From Spirochaetales bacterium Spiro_02 (GTDB lineage Bacteria > Spirochaetota > Spirochaetia > Sphaerochaetales > Sphaerochaetaceae): a stretch of 40,915 nt of DNA. The translations under genes were made by a program, and so were the position numbers. The DNA lies in assembly GCA_001604275.1 (NCBI GenBank), contig LVBD01000031.1:5228-46142 (forward strand). The letters are read 5' to 3'. Under the pieces are notes generated by a model. The model had not been told where the DNA came from and searched no databases. It saw only the letters and a program-made list of their open reading frames with translations. Below, piece by piece: positions 7,457 to 16,151 of the stretch (position 1 is its first letter; each line of letters begins with the position of its first letter).

Positions 7457-8494
7457 ATGGGTAAGAAATTTGTCTCGTTCGGTGAAATCATGCTCCGTCT
7501 CAGGTCCCCTGAACATGAGCGGTTGTTCCAGTCTCCGGTCCTGGAGGCTACGTTCGGCGGAGGGGAGGCCAATGTCGCCGTCTCTCTGGCGATTTTCGGC
7601 GAGCACGCCCAGTTCGTTACGGCGCTTCCGGAGAACGCTGTCGGAGAAGCTGCGGTCCGCGAGCTGCGCAAATACGGGGTGGACGTTTCGGCGATCAACC
7701 GGACCAAGGGCGGCCGTGTCGGCATCTACTTCCTTGAGACCGGTGCGAACCAGCGGGCGAGCAACGTCGTGTACGACCGCGCGGGCAGTTCCATCGCCAC
7801 CGCCAAGCCGGAGGATTTCGACTGGAAGGCGATCATGGCGGATGCCGGATGGTTCCATGTGACCGGCATCACTCCGGCCCTCAGCCAGAGCGCCGCCGAC
7901 TGCGCGCTTGTCGCCATGCAGGCCGCCAAAGCCGCCGGCGCCACCGTCTCGATCGACCTGAACTATCGCAAGAAGCTGTGGAACTATGGCAAGAAGGCTC
8001 CCGAAGTGATGCGCGTTCTGGCCAAGTACGCCGATGTGATCATCGCAAACGAGGAGGATATCCAGAAATGCCTGGGCATCGAGGCGAACAGCGACGTCAC
8101 GTCCGGAAAGCTTGATACCAAGGTCTACGAGGATCTCGCTTCGGAAGTGAAGAAGCAGTTCCCCAATGTTTCCGTCGTCGCGGTCACATTGCGCGAGAGC
8201 CACAGCGCCGACCACAACGGCTGGTCCGCGGCGCTTTCGGGCAGGACAGGGTTCTATCTTTCCAGGCGCTACGACATTACCGATATCGTCGACAGGGTCG
8301 GCGGCGGCGATTCCTTCGCGGCCGGCATCATCTACGGCCTGAGCAACTATGCCGACGACGAGCAGTACGCGATCGACTTCGCGGTCGCCGCCTCCTGTCT
8401 GAAGCATTCGATCAACGGCGATTTCAACCTTGCCCGCAAGAGCGAGGTCGAGGCTCTGTGCAAGGGCGACGGGAGTGGCCGGGTCCAGCGCTAG
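7457..8494 (+). CDS. kdgK: 2-keto-3-deoxygluconate kinase (PfkB family)
   Basis: A 345-residue ribokinase-fold sugar kinase that phosphorylates KDG to KDPG, feeding Eda. The N-terminal [11 protein letters not shown] and [13 protein letters not shown] are the first PfkB signature region. [17 protein letters not shown] is the second, with D285 as the catalytic base. GGAAGGAGG is well placed before the ATG. Specificity for KDG is inferred from the context: eda diverges from the same control region and the uxa genes are nearby. It has about 35 more residues than E. coli KdgK. A strong terminator follows. Confidence 0.93.
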   Translation: MGKKFVSFGEIMLRLRSPEHERLFQSPVLEATFGGGEANVAVSLAIFGEHAQFVTALPENAVGEAAVRELRKYGVDVSAINRTKGGRVGIYFLETGANQRASNVVYDRAGSSIATAKPEDFDWKAIMADAGWFHVTGITPALSQSAADCALVAMQAAKAAGATVSIDLNYRKKLWNYGKKAPEVMRVLAKYADVIIANEEDIQKCLGIEANSDVTSGKLDTKVYEDLASEVKKQFPNVSVVAVTLRESHSADHNGWSAALSGRTGFYLSRRYDITDIVDRVGGGDSFAAGIIYGLSNYADDEQYAIDFAVAASCLKHSINGDFNLARKSEVEALCKGDGSGRVQR

Positions 8495-8517
8495 ATTGTT
8501 CCGACCTGCATGTAGAT

Positions 8518-8564
8518 ACCGGATTTCATGGGACTGGAGTCGTTCCTGTGGAATCCGGTTTTTT
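8518..8564 (+). terminator. Rho-independent terminator of kdgK
   Basis: ACCGGATT pairs with AATCCGGT (8552-8559) across a long loop, followed by TTTTT, 24 bases after the stop codon. Confidence 0.85.
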
Positions 8565-8648
8565 ATCGTTGCGTGACGATTGCTATCATGGGGACTTTTC
8601 CATAGGATATGAGAGAAACCATCACCTGGATCAGGAGAGAAAGCGGCC

Positions 8649-9362
8649 ATGCCCACACTGTATTTGCTAGGAGATTCCACCTGTGCCCCGAAGAGCGACG
8701 ATGTCCGTCCCGAGACGGGATGGGGGGAAAGATTTTCCCAATACCTTGCCCCGGGGTGGCGTCTGGAGAACCGTGCGGTCAACGGCCGAAGCACCCGGCA
8801 GTTTCTGCTGGAGGGGGATTTCGACCGCGTGGAGCGGGCTCTTCAGAGGTCGGACGCCGTGCTGATCCAGTTCGGGCACAACGAACCCAAGCCGGAACCG
8901 TGGCGGCGCACCGAACCATGGACTACGTTCCAGGACAATCTGCGGCGCATGATCGATGCGGTCCGAACGAAAGGCGCCCTGCCGTATCTTGCGACTCCTA
9001 TCGCTCGTCGCAGATTTGCATGCATCGATGGTGTTTCCGTGCCGCAGGATACCCATGGCGAGTATCCGAAGGTGATGCTGACGCTTGCCCGGGAACTCGA
9101 TGTTCCCTGCGCAGATATCACTGGTACGACGATGCGCTGGCTTGCTTCCGTAGGTGACGAGGAGTCGAAACGGTTTTTCATGAATTTTCCGGCAGGGATG
9201 TATCCGAAATATCCCGAGGGACGGTCGGACGATACCCATCTGAGCGCAGAAGGCGCCGAAGCCGTCGCCCGTCTGGTCGATGAGACGTTCGGCGATATGG
9301 ACCCGATTCCCCCGTTCCTCTACTGCAGCCGTTGTAGCGCCATCCGTGGCGGTCGGTTCTGA
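8649..9362 (+). CDS. SGNH-hydrolase esterase, rhamnogalacturonan acetylesterase-like (CE12)
   Basis: A 237-residue esterase that should remove acetyl groups from galacturonic-acid residues of pectin or rhamnogalacturonan fragments. All four SGNH blocks are present: block I GDSTC with the nucleophile Ser at residue 9, block II with Gly in NGRSTRQF, block III GHNEPKP, and block V DDTHLSAEGA with the catalytic Asp and His. GDST plus DTHLS is typical of CE12. No signal peptide is visible, so it is probably cytoplasmic. AGGAGAG lies 9 bases before the ATG. It lies convergent with the IclR gene. Confidence 0.9.
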   Translation: MPTLYLLGDSTCAPKSDDVRPETGWGERFSQYLAPGWRLENRAVNGRSTRQFLLEGDFDRVERALQRSDAVLIQFGHNEPKPEPWRRTEPWTTFQDNLRRMIDAVRTKGALPYLATPIARRRFACIDGVSVPQDTHGEYPKVMLTLARELDVPCADITGTTMRWLASVGDEESKRFFMNFPAGMYPKYPEGRSDDTHLSAEGAEAVARLVDETFGDMDPIPPFLYCSRCSAIRGGRF

Positions 9363-9415
9363 TAGCTCGTCCTTGGAAAGCGGAATAACGGAGCCTGCCC
9401 GAGTTCCATTCCCGA

Positions 9416-10213
9416 TTATCGGACGTCGTACCCCAGGAGCTCCGAGAGGCGCCGGCATGCTTGCTTGATCATCTCCACCGTCAGGTCGAATCCGTTGTGT
9501 TCGAACCGGAAGATCGGCCATGAGACGCTCATGGCGGCGATGACCTTGCCCGTGTAGTCCCGGACCGGAGCTCCGATGCAGACGATCCCCGGCTCGTGTT
9601 CCTCGTTGTCCATCGCCCAGCCACGTTCCTTGATCGTCGCCAGTTCGGAACGCAGTTCCTGTGCGGTACGGATCGTATTCGGCGTGAACGGCTTGAGCTG
9701 ACGTCCCGCGAGATATTCGTCAACAGCCTTGTCCGGCATGTCGGACAGGAGGATCTTGCCGATCGCCGTACAGTACAGCGGAATCATCTTGCCCACGCGC
9801 GAATACATCCGCAGGGTATAGGAGGACTCCTTCTTCAGCACATATACGGCGTGGTCGTCCTCCAATATCCCCATGTGGACCGTTTCGCCGAGGTTCTCGC
9901 ACAGCAGTTCGGCCAGCGGTTGCGCGAGGTTGATCAGGTCAAGATGCTCCAGCCCGTGCGAACCGATGGAGAACATCTTCAACGTCAGCGAATACCGGTC
10001 TCCCGGGTCGCGATAGACGTAGCCGAGATTCACAAGCGTAGAAAGAAACCGAAGAAGCGTGGCCTTCGGCAGTTCCGTTTCCTTCGCCAATTGCTCGAGA
10101 TTGATGCTCGAATGACGAGCCAGTCTCTCCAGGATGGTGATCGTGCGCACTACCGAGCTGATCTGCTTGTCGGAACCGAACTGTTCCAGTTCTTCGGTCT
10201 CTTTCCTGTTCAC
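9416..10213 (-). CDS. kdgR: IclR-family regulator, probable KdgR
   Basis: A 265-residue IclR-type regulator. The N-terminal winged helix-turn-helix covers about residues 18-80 (LEQLAKETELPKATLLRFL is the recognition region). A C-terminal effector domain follows, with YCTAIGKILLSDM and GIVCIGAPVRDYTGKVIAA. The start is a GTG at 10213 with GGAG 8 bases upstream. It is the last gene of the transporter-uxaB-uxaA-uxaC run, the usual place for a local regulator. Two palindromes resembling KdgR boxes lie at the promoters of that run and of kdgK/eda. The name is inferred from this context; the ligand is probably KDG or KDPG. Confidence 0.82.
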   Translation of the reverse strand: MNRKETEELEQFGSDKQISSVVRTITILERLARHSSINLEQLAKETELPKATLLRFLSTLVNLGYVYRDPGDRYSLTLKMFSIGSHGLEHLDLINLAQPLAELLCENLGETVHMGILEDDHAVYVLKKESSYTLRMYSRVGKMIPLYCTAIGKILLSDMPDKAVDEYLAGRQLKPFTPNTIRTAQELRSELATIKERGWAMDNEEHEPGIVCIGAPVRDYTGKVIAAMSVSWPIFRFEHNGFDLTVEMIKQACRRLSELLGYDVR

Positions 10214-10231
10214 TTGCGACGCTCCGTGTAT

Positions 10232-10255
10232 CGGGTCGATCCGCGGATCGACCCG
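10232..10255. repeat. Perfect 24-bp palindrome between uxaC and kdgR
   Basis: Two 12-base arms beginning CGGGTCGATCCG and ending in its exact reverse complement, with no unpaired centre. It lies in the 47-bp gap between uxaC and kdgR. There is no T-run, so it is more likely an mRNA-processing or stability hairpin, or a protein-binding site, than a terminator. Confidence 0.85.
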
Positions 10256-10260
10256 GTCGC

Positions 10261-11664
10261 CTATCCTTCGAAATACGCCTTGGCGTTTCCGAACGAAATA
10301 TTCTGTACCATCTCACCCAGCATGTCAATGTCGTTCGGGACTTCTCCGTCCTCGACCCACGTGCCGAGAATGTTGCACAGGATCCTGCGGAAGTATTCAT
10401 GACGAGGATAGGAGAGGAACGACCTGCTGTCGGTCAGCATGCCGACGAATCGGCCCAGCAGCCCGACGTTCGCCAGGATCTTCATCTGATCCTCCATGCC
10501 GTCCCTGTGATCGCAGAACCACCATGCCGAGCCGAGCTGCATCTTGCCCGGAATCCCGTCCTGATAGCAGCCCATCAGCGTCGCCAGCGGATAGTAGTCC
10601 TTCGGATTGAGCGTATAGAGGATCGTCTTGGGAAGCGCATTGTCCATCGACATCGTATTGAGCAGCGCGCTGAGGTTCTGCGACATCGGCAGATCGTGGG
10701 ATGCGTCGTAGCCGGTGTCGGGGCCGAGCAGCTTGAACATCCGCGAGTTGTTGTCGCGGATCGAGGCGAAGTGCAGCTGCATCGCGATATCTCGCTTTGC
10801 GTACGCCTTTGCCAGCGCGACCAGGACATGGGTCCTGTAGGCGTCGATTTCTTCAGCGGTCAGCGAAGCGCCGTCCATCTTCTTTGCGAAGATCGCTTCC
10901 GTCTCGGCCTCGCTCTTACTGACGAACGGAGCGTAGGCAAGGGCATGGTCGCTCGCCTTGCAACCGAGCGAGACAAAGAAGTCGAGACGCTGTTCCAGCG
11001 CGGCGATCACGTCGGCTACCGATTTGATCCGGATGCCGGCGGCCTTGCCGAGCTTGGCGATGTAGTCGGCGAAATCGACCTTGTCGATGTTCAGCGCCTT
11101 GTCCGGCCGGAAGGAGGGAATGACCTTCGCCGGACATTTGCCTTCCGAAGCGATCACCTGGTGGTAGTGCAGGTCGTCGGCCGGATCATCGGTCGTCCCC
11201 ACCGCATAGACGTTGAACTTCTTCATGATGCCGAATACGGAAAGTTCGGGGTCGCTGGCGAACTTTTCGTTGGCGATCCGGTAGATTTCCGGCGCGTTCT
11301 TGCGGTTGAGCACCAGATCGATGCCGAAGTACCGCTGCAACTCCAGATGGGTCCAGTGGAACAGCGGGTTGCCGACCAGTTGCTCCATTGTGCCGGCCCA
11401 GGCGTAGAACTTCTCGTACGGATCGGCATCCTTTCCGGTGACCAGCTGTTCCGGAACCCCGTTGGCGCGCATCATCCTCCACTTGTAGTGGTCTCCGCCC
11501 AGCCATGCGTCGGTGATCGTCGTAAAGCGCTTGTCCGTGGCGATCTCCTGGGGAATCAAGTGGCAATGGTAGTCGAAGATCGGCTGCGAAGCCGCATAAT
11601 CGTGATACAGTGTCTGGGCGGTCTTGTTGCCCAGCATGAAATGTTCATCCATAAACTTCTTCAT
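10261..11664 (-). CDS. uxaC: Uronate (glucuronate/galacturonate) isomerase
   Basis: A 467-residue amidohydrolase-fold isomerase converting galacturonate to tagaturonate and glucuronate to fructuronate. The N-terminal FDYHCHLIPQEI carries the metal-ligand pair H33 and H35; ITDAWLGGDHYKWRMMRANG is a strong family signature, as is GRFVGMLTDSRSFLSYPRHEYFRRI near the end when read in parts. Full length. The ATG overlaps the uxaA stop codon in an ATGA arrangement, so translation of the two is coupled. It is the entry step of the galacturonate pathway in this operon. Confidence 0.97.
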   Translation of the reverse strand: MKKFMDEHFMLGNKTAQTLYHDYAASQPIFDYHCHLIPQEIATDKRFTTITDAWLGGDHYKWRMMRANGVPEQLVTGKDADPYEKFYAWAGTMEQLVGNPLFHWTHLELQRYFGIDLVLNRKNAPEIYRIANEKFASDPELSVFGIMKKFNVYAVGTTDDPADDLHYHQVIASEGKCPAKVIPSFRPDKALNIDKVDFADYIAKLGKAAGIRIKSVADVIAALEQRLDFFVSLGCKASDHALAYAPFVSKSEAETEAIFAKKMDGASLTAEEIDAYRTHVLVALAKAYAKRDIAMQLHFASIRDNNSRMFKLLGPDTGYDASHDLPMSQNLSALLNTMSMDNALPKTILYTLNPKDYYPLATLMGCYQDGIPGKMQLGSAWWFCDHRDGMEDQMKILANVGLLGRFVGMLTDSRSFLSYPRHEYFRRILCNILGTWVEDGEVPNDIDMLGEMVQNISFGNAKAYFEG

Positions 11665-13184
11665 AGTATTACTCCATCCTTGAATAGCGAGATTTCGGCA
11701 TATCCGTTCTGCTCGTTCTTCGTTCGATAGACTCCCGAAGCGGTATCGGCAATCAATTTGATGAAATCAGCCGTCACAAGGGCATCATCCTCATGCAGCA
11801 GCCTTCCTGCGTTGAAATCGATCCAGCTGGGTTTCTTTTCCGCCAGCATGGTGTTGCTCGCCACCTTCACCGTCGGCACCGGAGCGCCGAGGGGGGTGCC
11901 CCGTCCGGTGGTAAAGAGGATCACGTGAGCTCCTGCTGCGGTCAGCGCCGTGGTGGATACGATGTCGTTGCCCGGTCCGCTGAGCAGGTTGAGACCCGTA
12001 TGGGCTACCTGCTCCCCGTAACCGAGGATCGCCTCCACGGGGGCGTGGCCCCCTTTCTGAACGCAGCCGAGGCTCTTGTCCTCCAGCGTGCTGATACCGC
12101 CGGCCTTGTTGCCCGGCGATGGGTTTTCATAGACGACCTGCTCGTGCTTGACGAAGTACTGCTTGAAGTCGTTGATCAGCTTGACCGTCTGTTCATAGGT
12201 CCGCCTGTCGACGCAACGGTTCATCAGCATCTGTTCCGCCCCGAACATTTCTGGAACTTCGGTAAGGATTCCCGTTCCGCCCATAGCGGTCAGGGCGTCG
12301 CAGAACCGTCCGACGAGAGCGTTCGCGGTAATGCCGCTGAACCCGTCCGAACCGCCGCACTTGAACCCGACGACCAGGCGGCTCATCGGCACCGGGGTGC
12401 GCACGTCTTTCGCGGCGGTATGCGCCAGTTCGGTCAACATCCGCTTGGCGGCCTCGACCTCATCCTCCACTTCCTGGGCGACGAGGAACTTGACCCTGTC
12501 CGGATCGACTGGGCCGACCAGTTCCTTGAACGACGGCATGGTGTTGTTCTCGCAGCCGAGGCCGAACACCAGCACGCCGCCCGCATTGGGGTGGTGCACC
12601 AAGTCGGCGAGGATCGTACGAGTCGCTTCGTGGTCCTCTCCCATCTGGGAGCACCCGTACGGATGTGCCCAGACATGGATTCCGTCGATCGGCAGATCGG
12701 AGAATTCCTGTTTTGCCCAGCTGACCAGATGTTCGGAAATCTGATTGACGCAGCCGACAGTCGGAACGATCCATAGCTCGTTGCGCACTCCGATCCGGCC
12801 GTCGGGCCGCTCGTACGCCATGATGGTCGGGACTTTGCCCTCCCATTCCTTGCGCCGCTTCTCAGCTTCGGCCAGGCAGGCTTTCGCCGCCGCCTCGTCG
12901 TAGTGGTATTCGGCGCTTTCCGACAGCAATGTCCTGATGTTGTGGGCATGGACATGGCTGCCGGCGGGGATATCTTCCTTTGCCGCACCGATCGGATATC
13001 CGTACTTGATCACCGGATCGCCTTTCTTCAGGTCCACGAGGGAGATCTTGTGCCCCGCGGGGATGTCCGTGACGACAGTCAGCTTCTGCCCTGCGACTTC
13101 GACCACTTCTCCCTTTGAAAGGGGTTCGATCGCCACGGCCACCGAATCGTTCGGATGTATCTTCAGCACTTTGTTCGCTTGCAT
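11661..13184 (-). CDS. uxaA: Altronate dehydratase
   Basis: A 507-residue UxaA/GarD-family dehydratase that removes water from altronate to give 2-keto-3-deoxygluconate. An N-terminal SAF-like domain (about 1-100, with HVHAHNIRTLLSE) is joined to the catalytic part, seen in GRIGVRNELWIVPTVGCVN, HPYGCSQMGEDHE and VGFKCGGSDGFSGITANALVG. Conserved Cys residues probably hold the metal or cluster. Length matches the fused, single-chain form of the family. AAGGAGAG lies before the ATG. It overlaps uxaC by 4 bases and follows uxaB after a 78-bp gap that contains short repeats. Confidence 0.97.
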   Translation of the reverse strand: MQANKVLKIHPNDSVAVAIEPLSKGEVVEVAGQKLTVVTDIPAGHKISLVDLKKGDPVIKYGYPIGAAKEDIPAGSHVHAHNIRTLLSESAEYHYDEAAAKACLAEAEKRRKEWEGKVPTIMAYERPDGRIGVRNELWIVPTVGCVNQISEHLVSWAKQEFSDLPIDGIHVWAHPYGCSQMGEDHEATRTILADLVHHPNAGGVLVFGLGCENNTMPSFKELVGPVDPDRVKFLVAQEVEDEVEAAKRMLTELAHTAAKDVRTPVPMSRLVVGFKCGGSDGFSGITANALVGRFCDALTAMGGTGILTEVPEMFGAEQMLMNRCVDRRTYEQTVKLINDFKQYFVKHEQVVYENPSPGNKAGGISTLEDKSLGCVQKGGHAPVEAILGYGEQVAHTGLNLLSGPGNDIVSTTALTAAGAHVILFTTGRGTPLGAPVPTVKVASNTMLAEKKPSWIDFNAGRLLHEDDALVTADFIKLIADTASGVYRTKNEQNGYAEISLFKDGVIL

Positions 13185-13262
13185 GGTCTCTCCTTGAGGC
13201 CGTTTCCAGCCGTTTCTTTGCTGTTTTTCGGCCGTTTCAGGCCATCTTCTGGCCAGATCCTT
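13185..13262. repeat. Short repeats in the uxaB-uxaA gap
   Basis: The 78-bp gap holds three copies of a GCCGTTTC element (GGCCGTTTCCAG, AGCCGTTTCTTT, GGCCGTTTCAGG). It is followed by GGCCATCTTCTGGCC, which can form a small hairpin. No promoter is evident. Confidence 0.5.
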
Positions 13263-14741
13263 TTACAGGACGCTTTGCATCGTCGCCTGTATGCCGTCGG
13301 TCCAGATGCGGGCGAGGTAGTCGGCGACCATCGCTTCAAGCCCCGGAACCTTGGTCAGATCCTGACCCCACCATGAGCTTTCCGACAGAATGCCCTTCGC
13401 CAGCCGAGCCGCTTTGGCGGAAGCATCGCCCCCTTCGCCGTACAGTTGTGCGAACCGGGCGAGGACCTCCGGGCTGTCCTGGATCAGATAGGTCTGTCCG
13501 TTGCGATCGCCTTTCAGCGCCGCGCCATCCTTCTCCGTGCCCTGGTAGAACGAGATCAGTGCCGCCAGAGAGAAGACCAGACGCTTGGGCAACGTGCCTT
13601 TCTTGTCCAGATAGCCGAGCAGGGAAGGCAGATCCCGGGTCTTGAACTTGCTGGTGGAGTTGAGGGAGATCGACATCAGCAGATGGCGGATATACGGATT
13701 GGCGAACCGCTCCAGCACATCCTCCGCATATTTTTCCAGCTCGGCCTTGTCGCCGTCCATCGACGGAATGATCTCTTCGAAGATTCCCTTGCGCATGAAC
13801 GAGTAGACCATCTGATCCTTGATGCATTCCTCGACGGTATCCAGGCCCGCCTGATGCGCGGCGAGCACCGTCATGGTGTGGGCTCCGTTGAGGATCCTCA
13901 CCTTACGGGTGCGGTAGAAGCTCATGTCGTCGGTCCATACGACGTTCAGTCCAGCCTTGTCGAACGGCAGTTCGTCGCCATGGAAGTTCTTGTGGCATTC
14001 GATCACCCACAGGTGGAAGATCTCGGCCGCGTCGAGCAGGTTGTCCTTGTAGCCGAGCTTCTGGCACAACGCATCGGCCTCTTCTCGCGGATATCCCGGC
14101 ACGATCCGGTCGACCAGACTGTTGCAGAAGTCGCACGCCTGTTCGACCCATGTCGTGAACGCTTCCTCCAGCTTCCATTCCTTTGCGTACTGCAGGACGA
14201 TCCGCTTGAGCGTATCGCCGTTCTTGTCGATCAGTTCGCACGGGATGACGATCAGTCCCGCCCGCTGTGCGCCTGCGAAATGCTGCCAGCGGTGATGGAG
14301 GAATGCGCAGACCTTGCCGGGGTACGAGGTCTGTGGCTTGTCGTCAAGCTTGTCCCCCTCGTGGTAGGCGATCCCAGCTTCGGTGGTGTTGGAGACGATG
14401 AACCGCAGATCCGGATTCTCGGCTACGGCCATGTAGGTTTCGTAGTCGCGATATGGGTTGATGCACCGGCTGACGCTGTTGAGGCATCTGTATTCTTCCA
14501 CGGTCTTGCTGTTCTGCACTCCTCTGAGGACCGTCGTATACAGCCCTTTTTGCTCGTTGATCATATCGGCCATGCCGCGATCCAGCGGCTGTACCTGCAC
14601 GACGTTGCCGTTGAAGTCCGTCTTTTCATTGAGCAGGTCGATCATCCAGTCGACGAATGCGCGGAGGAAGTTCCCTTCCCCGTACTGGAGGATCCGCTCC
14701 GGTCTGGCGGCCGTTTTCTTTACTTCCACGATGGATTTCAT
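13263..14741 (-). CDS. uxaB: Tagaturonate reductase (altronate oxidoreductase)
   Basis: A 492-residue member of the long-chain mannitol dehydrogenase family that reduces tagaturonate to altronate with NADH. The N-terminal ILQYGEGNFLRAFVDWMID is the nucleotide-binding start of UxaB proteins. FIVSNTTEAGIAY and the catalytic-region motif VRILNGAHTMTVLAA, with conserved Asn and His after an upstream Lys, are also present. AAAGGAG precedes the ATG by 7 bases. It lies second in the operon after the transporter, followed by uxaA and uxaC. Fructuronate reductase (uxuB) is a related alternative, but linkage to uxaA and uxaC favours tagaturonate. Confidence 0.95.
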   Translation of the reverse strand: MKSIVEVKKTAARPERILQYGEGNFLRAFVDWMIDLLNEKTDFNGNVVQVQPLDRGMADMINEQKGLYTTVLRGVQNSKTVEEYRCLNSVSRCINPYRDYETYMAVAENPDLRFIVSNTTEAGIAYHEGDKLDDKPQTSYPGKVCAFLHHRWQHFAGAQRAGLIVIPCELIDKNGDTLKRIVLQYAKEWKLEEAFTTWVEQACDFCNSLVDRIVPGYPREEADALCQKLGYKDNLLDAAEIFHLWVIECHKNFHGDELPFDKAGLNVVWTDDMSFYRTRKVRILNGAHTMTVLAAHQAGLDTVEECIKDQMVYSFMRKGIFEEIIPSMDGDKAELEKYAEDVLERFANPYIRHLLMSISLNSTSKFKTRDLPSLLGYLDKKGTLPKRLVFSLAALISFYQGTEKDGAALKGDRNGQTYLIQDSPEVLARFAQLYGEGGDASAKAARLAKGILSESSWWGQDLTKVPGLEAMVADYLARIWTDGIQATMQSVL

Positions 14742-14810
14742 TCGTATCTCCTTTGATTCCCGGATATGCGGGACTCTCTATCATATTTCGATCCCGGATG
14801 GAACCGGGCG

Positions 14811-15815
14811 TCATCCATTTGCACTCTTTCGCGGTTCTTCCGTGTTCCGTCCGCTTTCGCTATTGGTTGCTGTCCGGTGCTTCCCCCCGAACAGTTTCTG
14901 TCCGGTCATTGCGCAGACCGTCTGCTGGAACACGATTCCGAATATGACGGGAATCGCCGCCTTCGGAGGAAAGAACGAGATGGCGAGCACGAGCGCGGCG
15001 CTGATGTTCCGCAATCCGGTGGCGAATGTCACGCTGACCGTCCTCGGTCCTTCGATGGAGAACAGCTTCGCCCCGAGCTTGCCGAGCAGGAATCCTCCTA
15101 CCGCCAGCAGTAGCCCGACGAGCATGATCGGCACATAGGATGGATCGAAGTCGAGGATGTCCTGGGCTATCCGCGATACGTTGATCGCGACGACGAACAG
15201 CAGCGCGATCTTCGCGAACGGCTTGAGAGCCGGTCCGATATGTTCGTTCACCCGTCCTTTCGTCAGATAGTTCACCATGCTGCCGACGATCGACGGAACC
15301 ACCACCATCCATATCAGCGAGAGCATCATGCCCGTGGTGTCGATCTGGACCGTCGTCCTGGTAAGGATCCGTACCGTCATCGGCGTGACCAGCGGAGCGA
15401 GGATCGTATCAAGCAGGATCATCGACAGCGAAAGTGCCCCGTCCCCCTTGTAGATGGAACTCCAGATGTATCCGACGACCGCCGTGGGGATGGAGAACAG
15501 CAGTACGAAGCCCGTGACCACCGCGCTGTCCCCGGGAAAGAAGACCGAAGCAACGGCCCAGGCTGTCAGGGGCATCCCGACATGGGAGCCGAGAAAGAAT
15601 ACGATCAGCGGTTTCGGTTTGCTGACCACTCGGAAGAACTCCCGAGGATTGATGCCGAATGCTCCACTCATGGTAATGAAAGCGAACAGCCAGGTAATGG
15701 CGCCCGCCATCCAGCTGATCCGTTGCCCGAGCACGAGGCCGGCGACGACTCCCGTCGGTGTCAGTATCGGCATGCCGCGCTCAAGCACTGTGTTGGCGCG
15801 TCGTAGGAATGTCAC
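14811..15815 (-). CDS. BASS-family (bile acid:Na+ symporter-like) transporter
   Basis: An integral membrane protein of about 334 residues with eight to ten hydrophobic segments. It has features of the BASS superfamily, such as LFSIPTAVVGYIW mid-protein and VTFATGLRNISAALVLA near the C-terminus. It is first in the run with uxaB, uxaA, uxaC and kdgR, and its promoter carries a KdgR-like box. Uptake of galacturonate, KDG or a related acid is therefore the natural inference; the sequence itself does not show the substrate. The start is uncertain: GTG at 15815 (weak AGAGAG upstream) or ATG at 15836, which lies inside the operator and would make the message leaderless. Confidence 0.8.
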   Translation of the reverse strand: MTFLRRANTVLERGMPILTPTGVVAGLVLGQRISWMAGAITWLFAFITMSGAFGINPREFFRVVSKPKPLIVFFLGSHVGMPLTAWAVASVFFPGDSAVVTGFVLLFSIPTAVVGYIWSSIYKGDGALSLSMILLDTILAPLVTPMTVRILTRTTVQIDTTGMMLSLIWMVVVPSIVGSMVNYLTKGRVNEHIGPALKPFAKIALLFVVAINVSRIAQDILDFDPSYVPIMLVGLLLAVGGFLLGKLGAKLFSIEGPRTVSVTFATGLRNISAALVLAISFFPPKAAIPVIFGIVFQQTVCAMTGQKLFGGKHRTATNSESGRNTEEPRKSANG

Positions 15816-15828
15816 GGCTCTCTGAAAA

Positions 15829-15843
15829 TGAAACATCGTTCCA
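15829..15843. promoter_or_regulatory. KdgR-like operator at the transporter-uxa operon
   Basis: TGAAACATCGTTCCA, matching the site at 7323-7337 in 13 of 15 positions and sharing its symmetry. It directly abuts the -10 box, so it covers the transcription start: the geometry of a repressor site. Confidence 0.78.
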
Positions 15844-15872
15844 ATTCTAAACCTCGGGTACTGGGCTGTCAA
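15844..15872 (-). promoter_or_regulatory. Strong promoter of the transporter-uxaBAC-kdgR run
   Basis: On the minus strand: TTGACA (15867-15872), 17-bp spacer, TAGAAT (15844-15849). Predicted start near 15837. Confidence 0.85.
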
Positions 15873-16068
15873 GGTAAATTGCCCGTGTTTTGTTTTCATA
15901 ATCCAGTCCCGGAGCTTCTTTTTCAGGGGGATATGCCGTGCTTGACCTGGATACGGGAAGGTGACCGGCTTTACTTCCGGCAGACGTGCTTCCCGCACCC
16001 TAGGCGGTAATGCCCCCGGAAAAGGGAAAATATGCGCCTATGTCGCATATGCTATCAACAATGGCCCG

Positions 16069-16102
16069 TGACTGTGGTAGTATACAATGACTGTGGTAGT
16101 AT
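16069..16102 (+). repeat. 15-bp direct repeat upstream of the AraC-type gene
   Basis: TGACTGTGGTAGTAT occurs at 16069-16083 and again at 16088-16102, 19 bp apart, about 50 bases before the start codon. It could be a tandem regulator site or a duplicated promoter element. Confidence 0.75.
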
Positions 16103-16151
16103 GGAAGCATACGGAAGCCATTGCGGGCTATGGCGAAAGGAGAAGCGACGG

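Larger units (their letters stand above)
15816..16151. other. Divergent region between transporter operon and AraC gene
   Basis: No gene. The left part has the transporter promoter and KdgR-like box. The right part has an inverted repeat TATGCG-7 nt-CGCATA at 16031-16049 and a 15-bp direct repeat at 16069-16102. I could not identify a convincing promoter for the AraC gene. Confidence 0.6.

Noticed and set aside
7262-8794. Long open frame (510 codons) antisense to kdgK
   Set aside because: The sense strand encodes an unmistakable PfkB kinase; the antisense frame crosses the kdgK promoter and terminator.
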